From Malachius bipustulatus (Eukaryota > Arthropoda > Insecta > Coleoptera > Melyridae): a stretch of DNA of 64,000 nt. Location of the stretch: positions 14,195,144-14,259,143 of the forward strand of contig OU342634.1 in assembly GCA_910589415.1 (NCBI GenBank). The letters are read 5' to 3'. The notes under the pieces are model-generated. The model made no database searches. It was not told the DNA's origin and saw nothing but the letters and a program-made list of their open reading frames with translations. The translations under genes and the position numbers were made by a program. Shown piece by piece: positions 26,063-36,350 of this stretch. How positions within the stretch are numbered: the stretch's first letter is position 1; each line of letters opens with the position of its first letter.

Positions 26063-26201
26063 CTTTGCAACGTGATTGGCCGACACGACAATCATCTCTG
26101 CGACGTCAGACCACTCCCAGCGAGCGGCATTCTTACAGTCGGTCGCACGAAAATTGGACACAGAGAGGACCGTGCCGTCTGTCCAAGCCAGTTCTGACCG
26201 A
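26063..26201 (-). other. Unassigned open segment with donor-like end
   Basis: On the minus strand a frame reading SELAWTDGTVLSVSNFRA, then CKNAARWEWSDVAEMIVVSA, runs to GCAAAG followed by GTAATG, a good donor context. A TAG acceptor-like dinucleotide stands at its 5' side (CTATAG). The peptide composition (W, D, E, V mixed) is more protein-like than the AT-rich noise around it. The phase does not join cleanly to the open segment at 25670-26026 through the obvious splice sites. Function unknown. Confidence 0.22.
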
Positions 26202-26739
26202 CTATAGCTAATGTAGAAACGTATATGTAAATGCGAGAATAAACGACGTAATTATGTAAAATTTCAAATCATCTACAGCGCCGTTTTTATTGGCCGGTTC
26301 ACAGCACTCGGCTTTCTGCATTTCATACCACCCTAATACGCTGTGAACTGAATAGAATTTCGTTGTGCCGCGGCGGTTCGATTCTTCGGGCATTGTTTGA
26401 AGACGGGAAGTTTAATTAAATCAACTTTTTCCTAGCGATTGGTCTCATTTTTTGTCCGCCATCAATTATAAGCCTCGATATTTCTAATACTACTCAAATA
26501 ATCCAATTAAAATCAAAAAAATCACCATCTGTATAGGTATATCTACGCCATTGGTAGAGGTATAGGTAATACCTACTCGTAGAAAATCAGTTATGATACC
26601 TACGATCAACAGAGATGCGTTACTTTATTATTCTTTTTTATTTTGATTGTATTTTAGTTTATTTTATTTAACGGTCAGTTTAAGGCAGTAAAAGGGCGCC
26701 AAAAAAGAATTTTTGAACAAAAAAATGGTTTCAAAATAG

Positions 26740-27310
26740 CTGATGGGGAGGGAGGGATTGTGAACGCCAAGCGACTAGGCTATACCAAGGCACAAAAGGC
26801 CCTTTTTGCCATTTCCCAAACCATATATATCTATGGTGGGACTCCTACAGACTGAAATCTTCTCGACCTTTTAACAAATACCAGAAGGATGATGAAAGAG
26901 GGTCCAATTTAACTCAAAAAAGATTACCCTGCTGTCACTGTAAATATTATCTCTCGCATGTGCTACGTGTCCTCGTCGTCTGTCCCACATTTGGAGCAGA
27001 CCTGGTCCCCCCTCGCCCGCATAAGCTCAAATTATTGTCATCGGTGTGAGCACTTCGACTCCGGTTACTTTGATCATATTGGCCAACCTGTTTCTCTCCG
27101 AGCTATTATAGGAACAGTCTGGCCTGTCTGCAGCCTGGTGATGCCTCCCAATGCCTCTCTAGATGTTTTTTGGCACCATATATGGTCTCTTTAAGAAGAT
27201 TATTGATCACACCAAGTAAAGGCTCCAGTCCAGAAAAGAATGTCCATACGATCTGAACCAATTTCTTGTCAACCCAGCCTGTTCAGCGGGGAGCTCATCT
27301 TATGTGAGCC
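26740..27310 (-). mobile_element. Decayed 3' fragment of a LINE related to the 27637 element
   Basis: Aligns in order with the last ~700 bp of the neighbouring LINE: AAGCGACTAGGC near the 3' end, the stretch equivalent to CTCGACCTTTTAA, then TCTGGCCTGTCTGCAGCCTG and CTGTTCAGCG. It has many substitutions, stops and small deletions (part of the RNase H region is missing). It is clearly much older than its neighbour 330 bp away. The plus-strand open frame at 26958-27194 is antisense noise in it. Confidence 0.82.
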
Positions 27311-27623
27311 TAGTTTGATATAACATTCGCATATGACCATGAATACTGGTATCAACTAGTTTTAATTGAAGAAAAACGCGTTTTAACTGAAAACGTGAGA
27401 AGAAATTGCAGATCAGTTTTAACTACCTACAACAGAAGATGAAAATTTGTACTTAATTTTTTTTTGTATAAGGTACTTATTATAACTGAAGTTTCAAGTT
27501 TATGCCATCAAATAGAGATTGGAAACTATCAAAACCTCATCTCTGTTTCTTTTGTTTTCATCCCTTGTAGTCTCTTTAGGTACTCACGTCTTATAATGTG
27601 ATTTAAACGAGAGACTAATCTTT

Positions 27624-27636
27624 CTTTTATTTCTTC
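27624..27636. repeat. Target-site duplication, 3' side of the LINE
   Basis: CTTTTATTTCTTC, identical over 13 bases to 31242-31254 at the other end of the element. Confidence 0.9.
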
Positions 27637-30600
27637 CTTCAGGTTCCAAGTAGTAGTATGGTGGGTTGGGGTGGTACACCCCAAGCGACTAGGCCACCGA
27701 GGGCCCTTTTCGCCTTACCCGAACCATGGTGAAACTCCTACTCGAACCTCCCCGACCTTTTAATAAAGGCCAGAAGGTTGTTGTATGAGAGGAGTTTCAT
27801 TTCTTCTTCTTGTAGCTCCTCTGACCCAAAGATGTTGAGCCTGAGGTTACTGTATACCTCGCATACGCCCACATAATGGTGGGAGTCCTCGTCATCCATT
27901 CCGCATTTAGGGCAGACCGGGTCCCGAGTGACCCCCATCACTTGCAGGTGTCTGTTCAGACTGCTGTGACCGGTGAGAACCCCGACTAGTAGTCTGAGTT
28001 CCCTCCGGTTCATTCTGGACATGCTGGTCCATCTGTTTCCGATCGGACCAGCCAGAAACAGTCTGGCCTGTCTGCAGCCTGGTGCTGTTTCCCAGTGGTT
28101 CTCTAAACCCTTGCGAGTCCATTCTTTTATAGATTCTTTGAGAAGATTTTTGGTCAGACCCAGGACGGGCTCCGGCCCACAAAAGGTTTCCCTGGTCCCG
28201 AGCTTCGCGTATTGATCTGCTAGCTCATTACCTGGTACACCTGAGTGTGCGGGAACCCACACGATATGCACCGATTTTCTGTCCGCCAGTCTGTTCAGCG
28301 CCTCGACACACTCCTGGACCAGTGGGGAGCTGGTTCCGTGTGTGCCCAGCGCTTTCGCGGCGGCCTGACTATCCGTGCATATGTATATCGTCCGTTCCCC
28401 GGCTTCTGTTATCTGCTCCAGTCTAGCTGCTTGCAGGATAGCATAAATCTCCGCCTGGAAGACGGTTGCTGTGGACCCAAGAGGGTAGGATCTTCCCAGT
28501 TTCCGTCCAGCCAGGTAGAGCCCCGCTCCTACGTGGCCATTTTTGTTCCTGGAGCCGTCTGTGAAACAGACTAGTCCTCCTGGTTCGAAGGCTACCTCCC
28601 TTTTTTCCCACTTTTCCTTTTCAGGAATTTGCAGGGTAAATTTCTTGTTTTCTTTGTTGTTTCTTGTTTTTGAGGTAGACATAAGGTTTGAGATTGGTAT
28701 CTCCATCTCGGCAACCTTGGCTATCTCTGTGTGTCCTTTGTAACCTCCGCCTTTCCATAGTCCCGAATCACGCATTCTTAGGTGGGCCGCCATGGCCTCC
28801 CCTTTTATCCAAATGGGAAGCGGTGGCAGCTCCAGAATGACATTCAGGGCTGCTGACGGGGTGGTTCTCATTGCACTTGTTATTAACAAACTGGCGAGCC
28901 GTTGGAGTTTAGCTAGCCTGTTTGCAACGGTATTGCTTGTGGTTGTTTTCCACCAGACCACCGAACCATAACTGATTCTCGGTCTGATGATGGCCGTGTA
29001 TAACCAGTGCATTATCTTCGGTTTTAGCCCCCACACCTTGCCTATTGTCCCTCTTAGCTGCCATAGAGATGACACAGTTTTTGTGACTATTCTGTCAATC
29101 TGTGGCTTCCAGGTCAGCTTTTCGTCTAATACCATTCCAAGGTATTTGGCCTCCCCACTAAGAGTTAGGTGTTTGCCAAACAGCCTGGGTGGTTTGAATC
29201 CTCTTTTTTCCCTTTTCCTTGTGAAGAGGACCATGTCGGTCTTTCCGGGGTTGATGGTCAGCCCCGCCTCTTCACACCATTTTTCAATTATCTTACATGC
29301 ACTTTGCATGCGATCGCAGACCACGCTTAGGAATTGGCCGGTTACTAGAACCAGCCCATCGTCAGCGTATGCCTGTGCATACAGTCCGTCATCTGTCAGG
29401 CGCTTTAGGAGGCCGTCCATGATCAGGCACCACAGGTGAGGAGATAGGCAGCTGCCTTGGGGGCATCCACCACTCACCGCAATGCCCACTCGAACTTCTC
29501 CCGCACCCGACGACACCTGCCTGCTTTCGATCGCTGAAGCAATCCAGTTAATCAGGACCGGGGGGGTACCCCTGGATTGCAGCTCTGTGCATATGGTTTT
29601 TGTTCTTGCCTTGTCAAAAGCGCCTTCCACATCAAAGAAAATGGCCAAGGCCCAGTTCCCGTGATGCAGCGCTTTTTCAATTTCTCTAGTCACTGCGTGT
29701 AGAGCAGTTTCCGTGGATCTTTGCTTCAGGTAAGCGTGTTGACCCCTGTGAAACGGGAACTCACGCAGTGTGTTTTCTATCAGGTATCTGTCGACTATCC
29801 TTTCTAGCATTTTAAGCATGAAGGATGTCAGACTGATAGGCCTGAATGACTTAGCTAAAGTGTAGTCCTCTTTTCCTTGTTTGGGAATGAAGACCACGTT
29901 TGCTTTCCTCCATGCCTGGGGCACATATCCCGTTGCTAGGCTAGCCCGGAATATGTTTCTCACGCTGGGGAGAATCGTTTCCAGGCCCGCCTGCAGCAAT
30001 GCTGGGAAAATGCCATCAGGTCCTGCTGTCTTGTATGGACGGAACTCTTTGCTTACCCTTCGTATGACCTCGTCGTTTACCAGATTTTCGGCTAGCTGCC
30101 AGTCTGAGGTTGGCTCCGCCCGCCTCTCTGGGTCGACTTGGTCTGTTCCCGGGAAGTGGATTCTGAGGAGGTGCTCAATTGTCTCCTCCTCCGTTTCTGT
30201 CCAGGTTCCGTCCTCTTTCTTGATCGAGCCTATTTCGTTGCGTTTTGAGGCACTAAGCAATTTTGCGAGCCTGGCAGCCTCCGGGAGTGAGGTTATCTCC
30301 TCGCAGAATTCTCGCCAGCTCGCTCTCTTGCTGTGCCTTAACTCTCTCTTAAATTCTCTTCTGGCTTCTCGAAAACGGTCCCATTGAGTGTCCTCTCCTG
30401 AGGTCACGGCCTGTCGAAGTGACCTCCTCGCTGACCTCCTGAGGTGATGGAGTTCTTTGCTCCACCACCTGATTTTCTTTTCTGGAGGCCTTCTCAAGGG
30501 ACACGCCTTTTTGTACGCCTTGGTTATCTTTTTGCTTAATTTCTCTACCTCTTGGTCTATGTTTTCCTGTGTGATTTGAGGTGGGGGACCCTTGAACCTT

Positions 30601-31241
30601 ATTTGGAGATCTTTTGTGAAGATCTCCCAATTAGTAGTCCTTGGGTTTCGTTTGGGCTTGTCTGCCGCCATCCTCGCTTTGATCTTGAATCGGATCATGC
30701 GGTGGTCGGACAGCAGGACATCGCCCGTCACTTGCCATTCTCGTACATCACAGGTTATGTTTTTGGAGGCTAGGGTTATGTCAATCACCTCCTTGCGGTT
30801 GCGATTGACAAAGGTTGGTTCCCTGCCTCTATTACTTATTTCAAGGTCTGTAGTTGCTAGATATTCCAGTAGGGCCTCTCCGCGTGTGTTGACGTCGGTG
30901 CTGCCCCATAGGGTGTGATGCGCGTTGGCGTCACAACCTATTACTACTGGGATCCCTCTGCTTTCCCCAAACGTTGTTATATCTGCCATCTCTTGCGATG
31001 GCAGACGTTCACCGTCGTATGGGAGATATAAGCTACTTAGAATTATCTTATGTGAGATGTCACTTACTTTGTATTCCAGAAGCATTGCTGTGGCGTCCCT
31101 GGTCCCCAGCTGCGGTAAGGGTACCGAGCTTAGTCTCTTGGACACCAGTATGCAGCTTCTGGGTGTCTCTCCTGCCTTGGCTCCCACCAGAAGTTTGAAG
31201 CCCAGGCCTGATAGTCCTTTTATCTGGCTCCAAAGCAATGA
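27637..31241 (-). mobile_element. 5'-truncated LINE of the R1/I/LOA group (EN-RT-RNase H)
   Basis: Non-LTR retrotransposon on the minus strand. It is flanked by a perfect 13-bp target-site duplication, CTTTTATTTCTTC, at 27624-27636 and 31242-31254, which fixes both ends. The 3' end is short: about 85 nt after the stop codon, ending in a (TAC)n-like run and a few extra bases. The 5' end is truncated inside the endonuclease domain, so ORF1, the 5' UTR and the first endonuclease motifs are gone. Its long intact frame and perfect duplication indicate a recent insertion. Sequences matching its 3' end occur at 26740-27310, 60783-60851 and 61410-61478. Confidence 0.93.
27738..31238 (-). CDS. LINE pol polyprotein: partial endonuclease, reverse transcriptase, RNase H, CCHC
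   Basis: Open frame of 1166 codons with no stop or frameshift, which would convert element RNA to DNA at a nicked genomic target. Residues 1-190 are the C-terminal part of an APE-type endonuclease (GCDANAHHTLWGS at 101-113, SDHR at 177-180); the N-terminal N and E catalytic motifs are lost by truncation. Reverse transcriptase spans about 395-720: FDVEGAFD at 535-542, GCPQGSCLSP at 591-600 and the catalytic YADD at 624-627. RNase H spans about 888-1015, with D893 in TDGS, E930, D956 in CTDSQ, and D1008 in NELADQ, a complete DEDD set. A CCHC knuckle follows (C1109, C1112, H1120 or H1121, C1126). RT followed by RNase H places it in the R1/I/LOA group rather than CR1 or RTE. The frame opens with TTG, an arbitrary start created by the truncation. 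It is unlikely to be mobile without the lost parts. Confidence 0.93.
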   Translation of the reverse strand: MLWSQIKGLSGLGFKLLVGAKAGETPRSCILVSKRLSSVPLPQLGTRDATAMLLEYKVSDISHKIILSSLYLPYDGERLPSQEMADITTFGESRGIPVVIGCDANAHHTLWGSTDVNTRGEALLEYLATTDLEISNRGREPTFVNRNRKEVIDITLASKNITCDVREWQVTGDVLLSDHRMIRFKIKARMAADKPKRNPRTTNWEIFTKDLQIRFKGPPPQITQENIDQEVEKLSKKITKAYKKACPLRRPPEKKIRWWSKELHHLRRSARRSLRQAVTSGEDTQWDRFREARREFKRELRHSKRASWREFCEEITSLPEAARLAKLLSASKRNEIGSIKKEDGTWTETEEETIEHLLRIHFPGTDQVDPERRAEPTSDWQLAENLVNDEVIRRVSKEFRPYKTAGPDGIFPALLQAGLETILPSVRNIFRASLATGYVPQAWRKANVVFIPKQGKEDYTLAKSFRPISLTSFMLKMLERIVDRYLIENTLREFPFHRGQHAYLKQRSTETALHAVTREIEKALHHGNWALAIFFDVEGAFDKARTKTICTELQSRGTPPVLINWIASAIESRQVSSGAGEVRVGIAVSGGCPQGSCLSPHLWCLIMDGLLKRLTDDGLYAQAYADDGLVLVTGQFLSVVCDRMQSACKIIEKWCEEAGLTINPGKTDMVLFTRKREKRGFKPPRLFGKHLTLSGEAKYLGMVLDEKLTWKPQIDRIVTKTVSSLWQLRGTIGKVWGLKPKIMHWLYTAIIRPRISYGSVVWWKTTTSNTVANRLAKLQRLASLLITSAMRTTPSAALNVILELPPLPIWIKGEAMAAHLRMRDSGLWKGGGYKGHTEIAKVAEMEIPISNLMSTSKTRNNKENKKFTLQIPEKEKWEKREVAFEPGGLVCFTDGSRNKNGHVGAGLYLAGRKLGRSYPLGSTATVFQAEIYAILQAARLEQITEAGERTIYICTDSQAAAKALGTHGTSSPLVQECVEALNRLADRKSVHIVWVPAHSGVPGNELADQYAKLGTRETFCGPEPVLGLTKNLLKESIKEWTRKGLENHWETAPGCRQARLFLAGPIGNRWTSMSRMNRRELRLLVGVLTGHSSLNRHLQVMGVTRDPVCPKCGMDDEDSHHYVGVCEVYSNLRLNIFGSEELQEEEMKLLSYNNLLAFIKRSGRFE

Positions 31242-31254
31242 CTTTTATTTCTTC
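31242..31254. repeat. Target-site duplication, 5' side of the LINE
   Basis: CTTTTATTTCTTC, the partner of 27624-27636. The element sequence stops right beside it, marking the 5' truncation point. Confidence 0.9.
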
Positions 31255-31390
31255 TCAAAAGCCTTTTATTTCAGAACGCAGAGAATTTGTTTTTCTGCAA
31301 AACGCTCAAAAACAAAGTTTCTTGTATCATTATCCTTAGAAAGCTCCACACAGGATATAGAGGAAAACAATCATTAAAGTCGGAATAATA

Positions 31391-31466
31391 AACTCGGAAT
31401 TCCGAGTTTAAACTCGGAATTCCGAGATCAAACTAAGAATTCCGACTTTAAACTCGGAATTCCGTG
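31391..31466. repeat. 20-bp GGAATTCC minisatellite, left part
   Basis: Four units of CGGAATTCCGAGTTTAAACT type. The unit is itself largely palindromic. Interrupted by the hAT-like element at 31467; the array resumes at 32600-32625. Confidence 0.88.
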
Positions 31467-32599
31467 CAGAGCCGGGCCTATAGACTATTTGTCGCCTTCA
31501 TGTCGATACAAAAATTGCCCCCCCCCCTCGTAAGAAGAAATGTCTATCTAAGGGAGGGCAAAAAGAAATTTCTTGTGGGTCAAAATTAAACACCAATAGA
31601 AATGCGCATTATTTATTACATTAGGTAAATTCTGCTGCGCTGGAAGGTTTGGGGGATACCGAATATATCCTCAAAGAATGAGGGGGGATCGAGAGAAAAT
31701 TTTCGAAAAAACAAATGCGGAAATGTTAATCACACTAAGCAATAACTACATTTATACTGATATACTTTTTTACGTTACGTTTGAAGGGCCACACGGGCCG
31801 CCGGACAATACCTATACAGGGTGTTTTGTAATTGAATGTCAATATTCAAGGGGCTGAACTTTGGGTCCATTTTAAGAAGAAAACTTCATAAGAACGTAAT
31901 ATGTCCTAAAAGTCTTAACTTTTGAGACACAGAATTAGAAAACTACTTTTATTATCCAACTAGCTGAATCGGGTTCGGCGTTCCGCGGGTACTCCGTACA
32001 GGCCATAGCCGTCCTGAGATATTCGGCGCCCGAGGACCACTGAAAATAATATGCGCCCTTTTTCATAAGAAAATACATAAGGTTGGCTAACGCCGCCGGG
32101 AACAAGTCAGTGACGACTGATGGATTACAAAGTTAGTGCAGTATGGATTCTTAACTTAATACTAGTAGGTAATATTTGTCAGACTTCAAAGAAAATGCGC
32201 CGCAGGCGAAATTATTTTCAATGTTCAAATTTCCCACTAATAAAAAATTTACTCGGATATGAAAACTATAACTAAATGACTAATAAATAACAAAAAAAAA
32301 CTTTGATAAAGAATTGTGCCCCAAAAGGCTTGAGCCCCTGGGCTATACATCCCTATTTAGCCCTTTGGTTACAAAGGCCCTGATCTGAATACATATTATG
32401 GAAAAATGCCCAGGATGCTGCACGCGCCCCCCGCTTCCTTGGGTATACTAATAACTAATTCTATCATACTAATCATGATATTTTGATATTTTTTCTTATT
32501 GTTATGAATTATGATTGTATTCTTGCTTCCGCCCGCCGCCCCTATGAACTTGCCGCCTGCGTGCTGGCACGCACGGCAGACCTGATAGGCCCGGCCCTG
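31467..32599. mobile_element. hAT-like non-autonomous element inserted in a minisatellite
   Basis: Terminal inverted repeats CAGAGCCGGGCCTAT and the complement of CAGGGCCGGGCCTAT. They are flanked by an 8-bp near-duplication ATTCCGTG / ATTCCGAG (31459-31466, 32600-32607), the size expected for hAT. Both flanks are the 20-bp GGAATTCC minisatellite, showing the insertion split an array. GC-rich subterminal ends (GCCGCCCCTATG, GCGCCCGAGG) are typical of the group. No transposase frame is visible. A CAGGGTGTTTTG fragment near 31817 may be a further nested piece. Confidence 0.78.
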
Positions 32600-32625
32600 A
32601 TTCCGAGTTTAAACTCGGAATTTTA
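32600..32625. repeat. 20-bp GGAATTCC minisatellite, right remnant
   Basis: ATTCCGAGTTTAAACTCGGA continues the array cut by the hAT-like insertion. Confidence 0.82.
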
Positions 32626-34389
32626 AAAATAAACTGGTGTGGCGCTTCTACGCCTTCGTACTAACCATTCATTTTCTGATATATAAATACTACAAGAGTT
32701 TCATAAAATCCTTTGTTTTAAATGCTTAATGTTTGCATGTGCAATTGTACGAAATTGTAAAAAAAAGAGTTTGTAAGGGAAAGAAAAGGAAGCTCTATCA
32801 TTATTTTAATGCATCTATAATATGGATTTTTTAGCTTCCCGATTCAATAAACAGAAAAATTCGCGTGGGAAGTTGAAAAATAACAAGCTCAATATGTACA
32901 AACAATGAAAACCGTAAAAAACGCAAAGAAGTTATTTTATTAACGTTTCACGATAACTGTTAATTTGAAATTCTCTAGCAATGCAAGACGGAAAGTGCAC
33001 CCAATACATCTTAAAGTTTTAAAGGTTCAGAGCAATATTTTTTTTACTATCATTAATTTCTCTCAACGAATAGTGAGATAAATGTACTTACTGAACTTTT
33101 TCCAATCAGTTCTTAGGTACCTACTTATCGCGAATGCTTTTTCGAATACTATAAGACGATCAATATATCGACACAATATTTTATTAAAGTCTACTTTAAC
33201 CAGATTAAGTAGGTCTTTGTTACAACAGCAAAGATTTTTAACGTGAAAGAATCTAAACATTAATCACTCGGTAGATAAATCTATAAATTGAGGAGAAAAA
33301 GTTCAATTTTTTTGTTAAATAAACGATCTCCTCTACCTATAAGACGGAAATTTGAATATCGCATATATAAAATTTGAAAGTATTATGATAGAAAAAGTGA
33401 AAAGGGATGGAGGATCAGGAAAAGGGAAACGTATGCTGTAAGAAATGTATGCGAAAACTTCCTCTCCAGGATTCCTTGGTCATCTAAATTGAATTTATGG
33501 CTTTCATATGAGAACAGCCTCTCCGATATTCTCCGAATTTCCCTGTCAGAGTGCCTCGATAAGCCATATATTATTTTTAAATTTGCCACAAACGTATGCC
33601 GCTGAAATCTTTCCTTTGTTTCCGATCTGAATAAGAATGAGTTCATGTCGTTGTGTTGTTTCTTGTATATATGCAGGAAGACAAACGAGCGAATTTCTCA
33701 GTGTTTGTTTTGATAAATAATAAATACCATGTTTTCTTATAAGAAAATAAAACAAAGAACTCACCAGCACCAGCACCAGCACCAGGATGATGACTATTTC
33801 TAAGACTTTTTCAAGACATCCTGTCCTGGGAGAGTAAGTGTGGATGAATGAATGTATCGAACGTTTTTCAATGTGTATTAATTTCCGCTGCTGAATAAAT
33901 TAATTTCAATTTTCAGCGATCAATTGAGCCATGAAATAAATTAACTCTTTTGTCTTTATATTATTGTTCCAGCGATTAAATATATTCCTTCACCACAAAT
34001 TGATTAGTTCTGAGATTAATGCTTCATAATTCGTGTGCAAGATGTATGTCATCCAATAAGAACGGTATCAGACTTCACAATCTTGAATAAGACTACAAGA
34101 CTACTGAATGATCAAGAAAAAGATGAAAAATAAAGATTGATTTTTTGAATGTTTATTTTGGATTTTTCTTGATTGACAATAGATTTTTTGCTGGTTGATC
34201 GTCTTTCTGTGGTATTTTCCTTATTGATCCCAAACCGAAAAATTAAGAAATGATGTTTCGTCACGTTTAAAGCGATTTATTTTTCTCCTGATCGAGTTTT
34301 TCTGGAAATAATGCCAATACAAGAAACGTTTTCGTAGCGGTTCTGAGAAAGTTATGAAATTTTATTTACGCGTATTTATTTCTTTTCAG
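32626..34389. other. Intron upstream of the first recognised dac exon
   Basis: AT-rich, with a (CACCAG)n microsatellite at 33763. No earlier coiled-coil or DD1 exon found. The two minus-strand frames near 33383-33782 overlap each other in different frames and have no family match. Confidence 0.45.
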
Positions 34390-34533
34390 TGACAACTCAA
34401 AAAAGATTGCGACGAGAAAAAAGACTACGGAGAAGATACCAAGAGCAACTGGAAGTGGAAATTAGGAAACGTGCCCAAATCGAAGACGCCCTGAAAGCAG
34501 CTGGAGGTGCCGAGCAGCTCAAGCTAATAAACG
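34390..34533 (+). CDS. dac: Dachshund-family coiled-coil exon (DD2 / Dachbox-C)
   Basis: Internal exon of a Dachshund-like nuclear transcription cofactor, which in animals works with Six/Eya-type factors in eye, limb and neural development. It is preceded by a pyrimidine tract ending TTTTCAG and followed by GTGAGT. The 144 nt are open in one frame (phase 1 in, phase 1 out) and encode about 47 residues, very basic then acidic-basic: the run QKRLRREKRLRRRYQEQLE, then EIRKRAQIEDALK and EQLKLIN. This matches, from knowledge of the family, the C-terminal coiled coil of DACH1/2 (QKRLKKEKK..., then a KRREQAE and LRVLN stretch). The next in-phase exon at 46637 continues the same coil. Ski/Sno proteins are the nearest alternative, but the basic QKRL block favours Dachshund. 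Upstream exons for DD1 are not seen in the window. Confidence 0.77.
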
Positions 34534-34689
34534 GTGAGTTTATTTTTTTTAGTTTAATTTAATAAAATTAAATAATTCAACTTTTTCGATTCACTAAAAA
34601 AAGAACTTAATCATCCCCCCCCCCCCCCCGATATCAGAACATAAAATTAAGAGGGAGCTTTCCAGTAAGCCCTGCAACGTCTTGTGAGA

Positions 34690-35010
34690 TATTATTAGAG
34701 CTGGAACGTAGCAGTCAGAAGCACGTTATTTAATGTAATGTGTAAATGATGGTTAGTAGATGGGGGTAGAGGGCTTGTCAATCACAGGGCAGGAATATTA
34801 GTCTCCCTCCGATTCGCCCCGCGGGGTACTAGTTCTAGCATTGATCCCGACAGATTACAAGACATTCGCTCGCCCCCGTCTCGAATCATTAAGAACGTTT
34901 CCTCATTTGTGCTTGCTGCTGCCTGTGTTTGCCATTTACTTCCTGCTAATCAAATCGATTATGGGATTGCATTTCCTGGAAATCAAATCGATAGCTCTGT
35001 GATATCGATA
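34690..35010. promoter_or_regulatory. Candidate regulatory island in dac intron
   Basis: Non-repetitive, GC-richer than the intron around it. Has two copies of AATCAAATCGAT (near 34946 and 34980), GGATTGCATTTCC, and TGATATCGATATCG. Lies 160 bp after the 34390 exon. The regulatory role is inferred from composition and position only. Confidence 0.3.
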
Positions 35011-35605
35011 TCGGTGCGTAAAGTTACACACCTTTGACAACAAAATAATTTTTCTTATCACGATTGTTTGGTTATCAGTTCCTACCTAATGAGAAAAAGT
35101 CTTACCAATTTTCTCTTATAAGAGATCCTTTATTTAGTCTCAATTTGTTTCGGACTGTAACTATATTGACATCATCAGTTTAATTTCACCTTAATACGGA
35201 TCTGTGCCCTTTTGATGAGTGTATTACTCATCTTCATCACAATTCGACAAGTCCAAAAAGTTCAATAAGACGCATTCTCATCATTTTTCCTCGTTAAAAC
35301 CGATCAGAAAATAACAAAAAGATACCAAATTTGTATAATTCTATACAAAAACCCGTTTCAAAAGCATAAAACCGCCAATACATTGATAACTCTTGACACG
35401 CCGAATCAGAAAAAATATCTTCGTGACTTCAACCTGTTTTTCAAGGCTAAAAAAATTCCCAATTCTGTGATTTCAAAAAATTCCACCAACTTTTACTTAA
35501 ATTTGATTTCTAGCGATAGGTATGCCATATAAAGAAACAGAAAAATCTTATCAACGACTTTTCTTTAAAACATGACTAAATAACTCTTTATCTTAACAAT
35601 TCCAG

Positions 35606-35884
35606 ACCGTTTCCTCCAAACCTCCCAGAAACAGAACAATCAGAAACCGTCAAGCTCAAACGCTGCCCAAAGCGTCCCCTCAGAGCAAGGCGACAAGACA
35701 ACCGAGAAACAGGAAAGAGACCGCGAGAGCGTCGAGAGCAACTCGACGTCCACGTTCGCCGGCGCTGGAGGCGTCAAAGAACCATCCGGTGTCCACCAAT
35801 CTCCCGTTGAGAACAAGCACTGGAACAGATACTCCAACGTGGATCTTATAAACAGCGGGTCCCTCTTCTGGCAGAACTATTCTG
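35606..35884 (+). CDS. dac: Probable cassette exon of the dac gene
   Basis: Open segment of 279 nt (93 codons) bounded by an acceptor (AACAATTCCAG) and a donor (GTACGT). It starts by completing a codon with two bases and ends with one overhanging base, so both ends are phase 1 and its inclusion or skipping leaves the frame intact. The product is low-complexity and hydrophilic (Q, N, S, E, K, G), for example QTSQKQNNQKPSSSN and ESNSTSTFAGAGG, ending in an aromatic-rich tail NRYSNVDLINSGSLFWQNYS. Nothing in the vertebrate DACH coil corresponds to it: the exons on either side join to give LIN-ESLAQELEMER, parallel to the DACH LN-DSLTPEIEADR region. I infer an optional exon that would insert a flexible linker into the coiled coil. 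It could also be constitutive in this lineage. GC content is well above the surrounding intron. Confidence 0.68.
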
Positions 35885-35959
35885 GTACGTATTGCTATTA
35901 ACATATATTTATTTTCACTATTACTTAATACGGAATAACGTTAGATTGTGCGTTGTTTT

Positions 35960-36350
35960 ATAAGGGAGAAGCAGCCCTTAGTCAGTTGATCAGTAGGGTG
36001 CTAAAGTGCTGCATCAATGCCCGAGCCTGTCAGAGTGACAACTGCATAACGAAGCGAGAAATTGTAACAGCAAAGATAACATCGTGCTAAATAGCCGCAA
36101 GCCAGCATCCCCAGCCGGAGGATAATGGCGTCGGGACGGAGCTAAATTAACTTCCTCCGACTGGGCTAAGTGGTTTGTCTATCTGTCCGTTTGGCGGGTA
36201 ACTTCGTTCCGTCACCCCTATGTCGCAGCCGGAGCGAAACAATCATCGCCGAATGAGAGGCCCTAGGTGAAACACAAATCGTTCTGTCGCGTTTAATTTA
36301 CAACGTGAAACAACGGGGGTGTAAATGAAATTTACTTGCCAAAGGGAGGA
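35960..36350. promoter_or_regulatory. Candidate regulatory island after the cassette exon
   Basis: Single-copy, near 50 percent GC, no open frame of note; starts ~75 bp after the cassette exon donor. It could hold splicing or enhancer signals. Not demonstrated. Confidence 0.26.

Noticed and set aside
28245..31377. Plus-strand frames of 60-168 codons
   Set aside because: Antisense shadows of the LINE pol frame.
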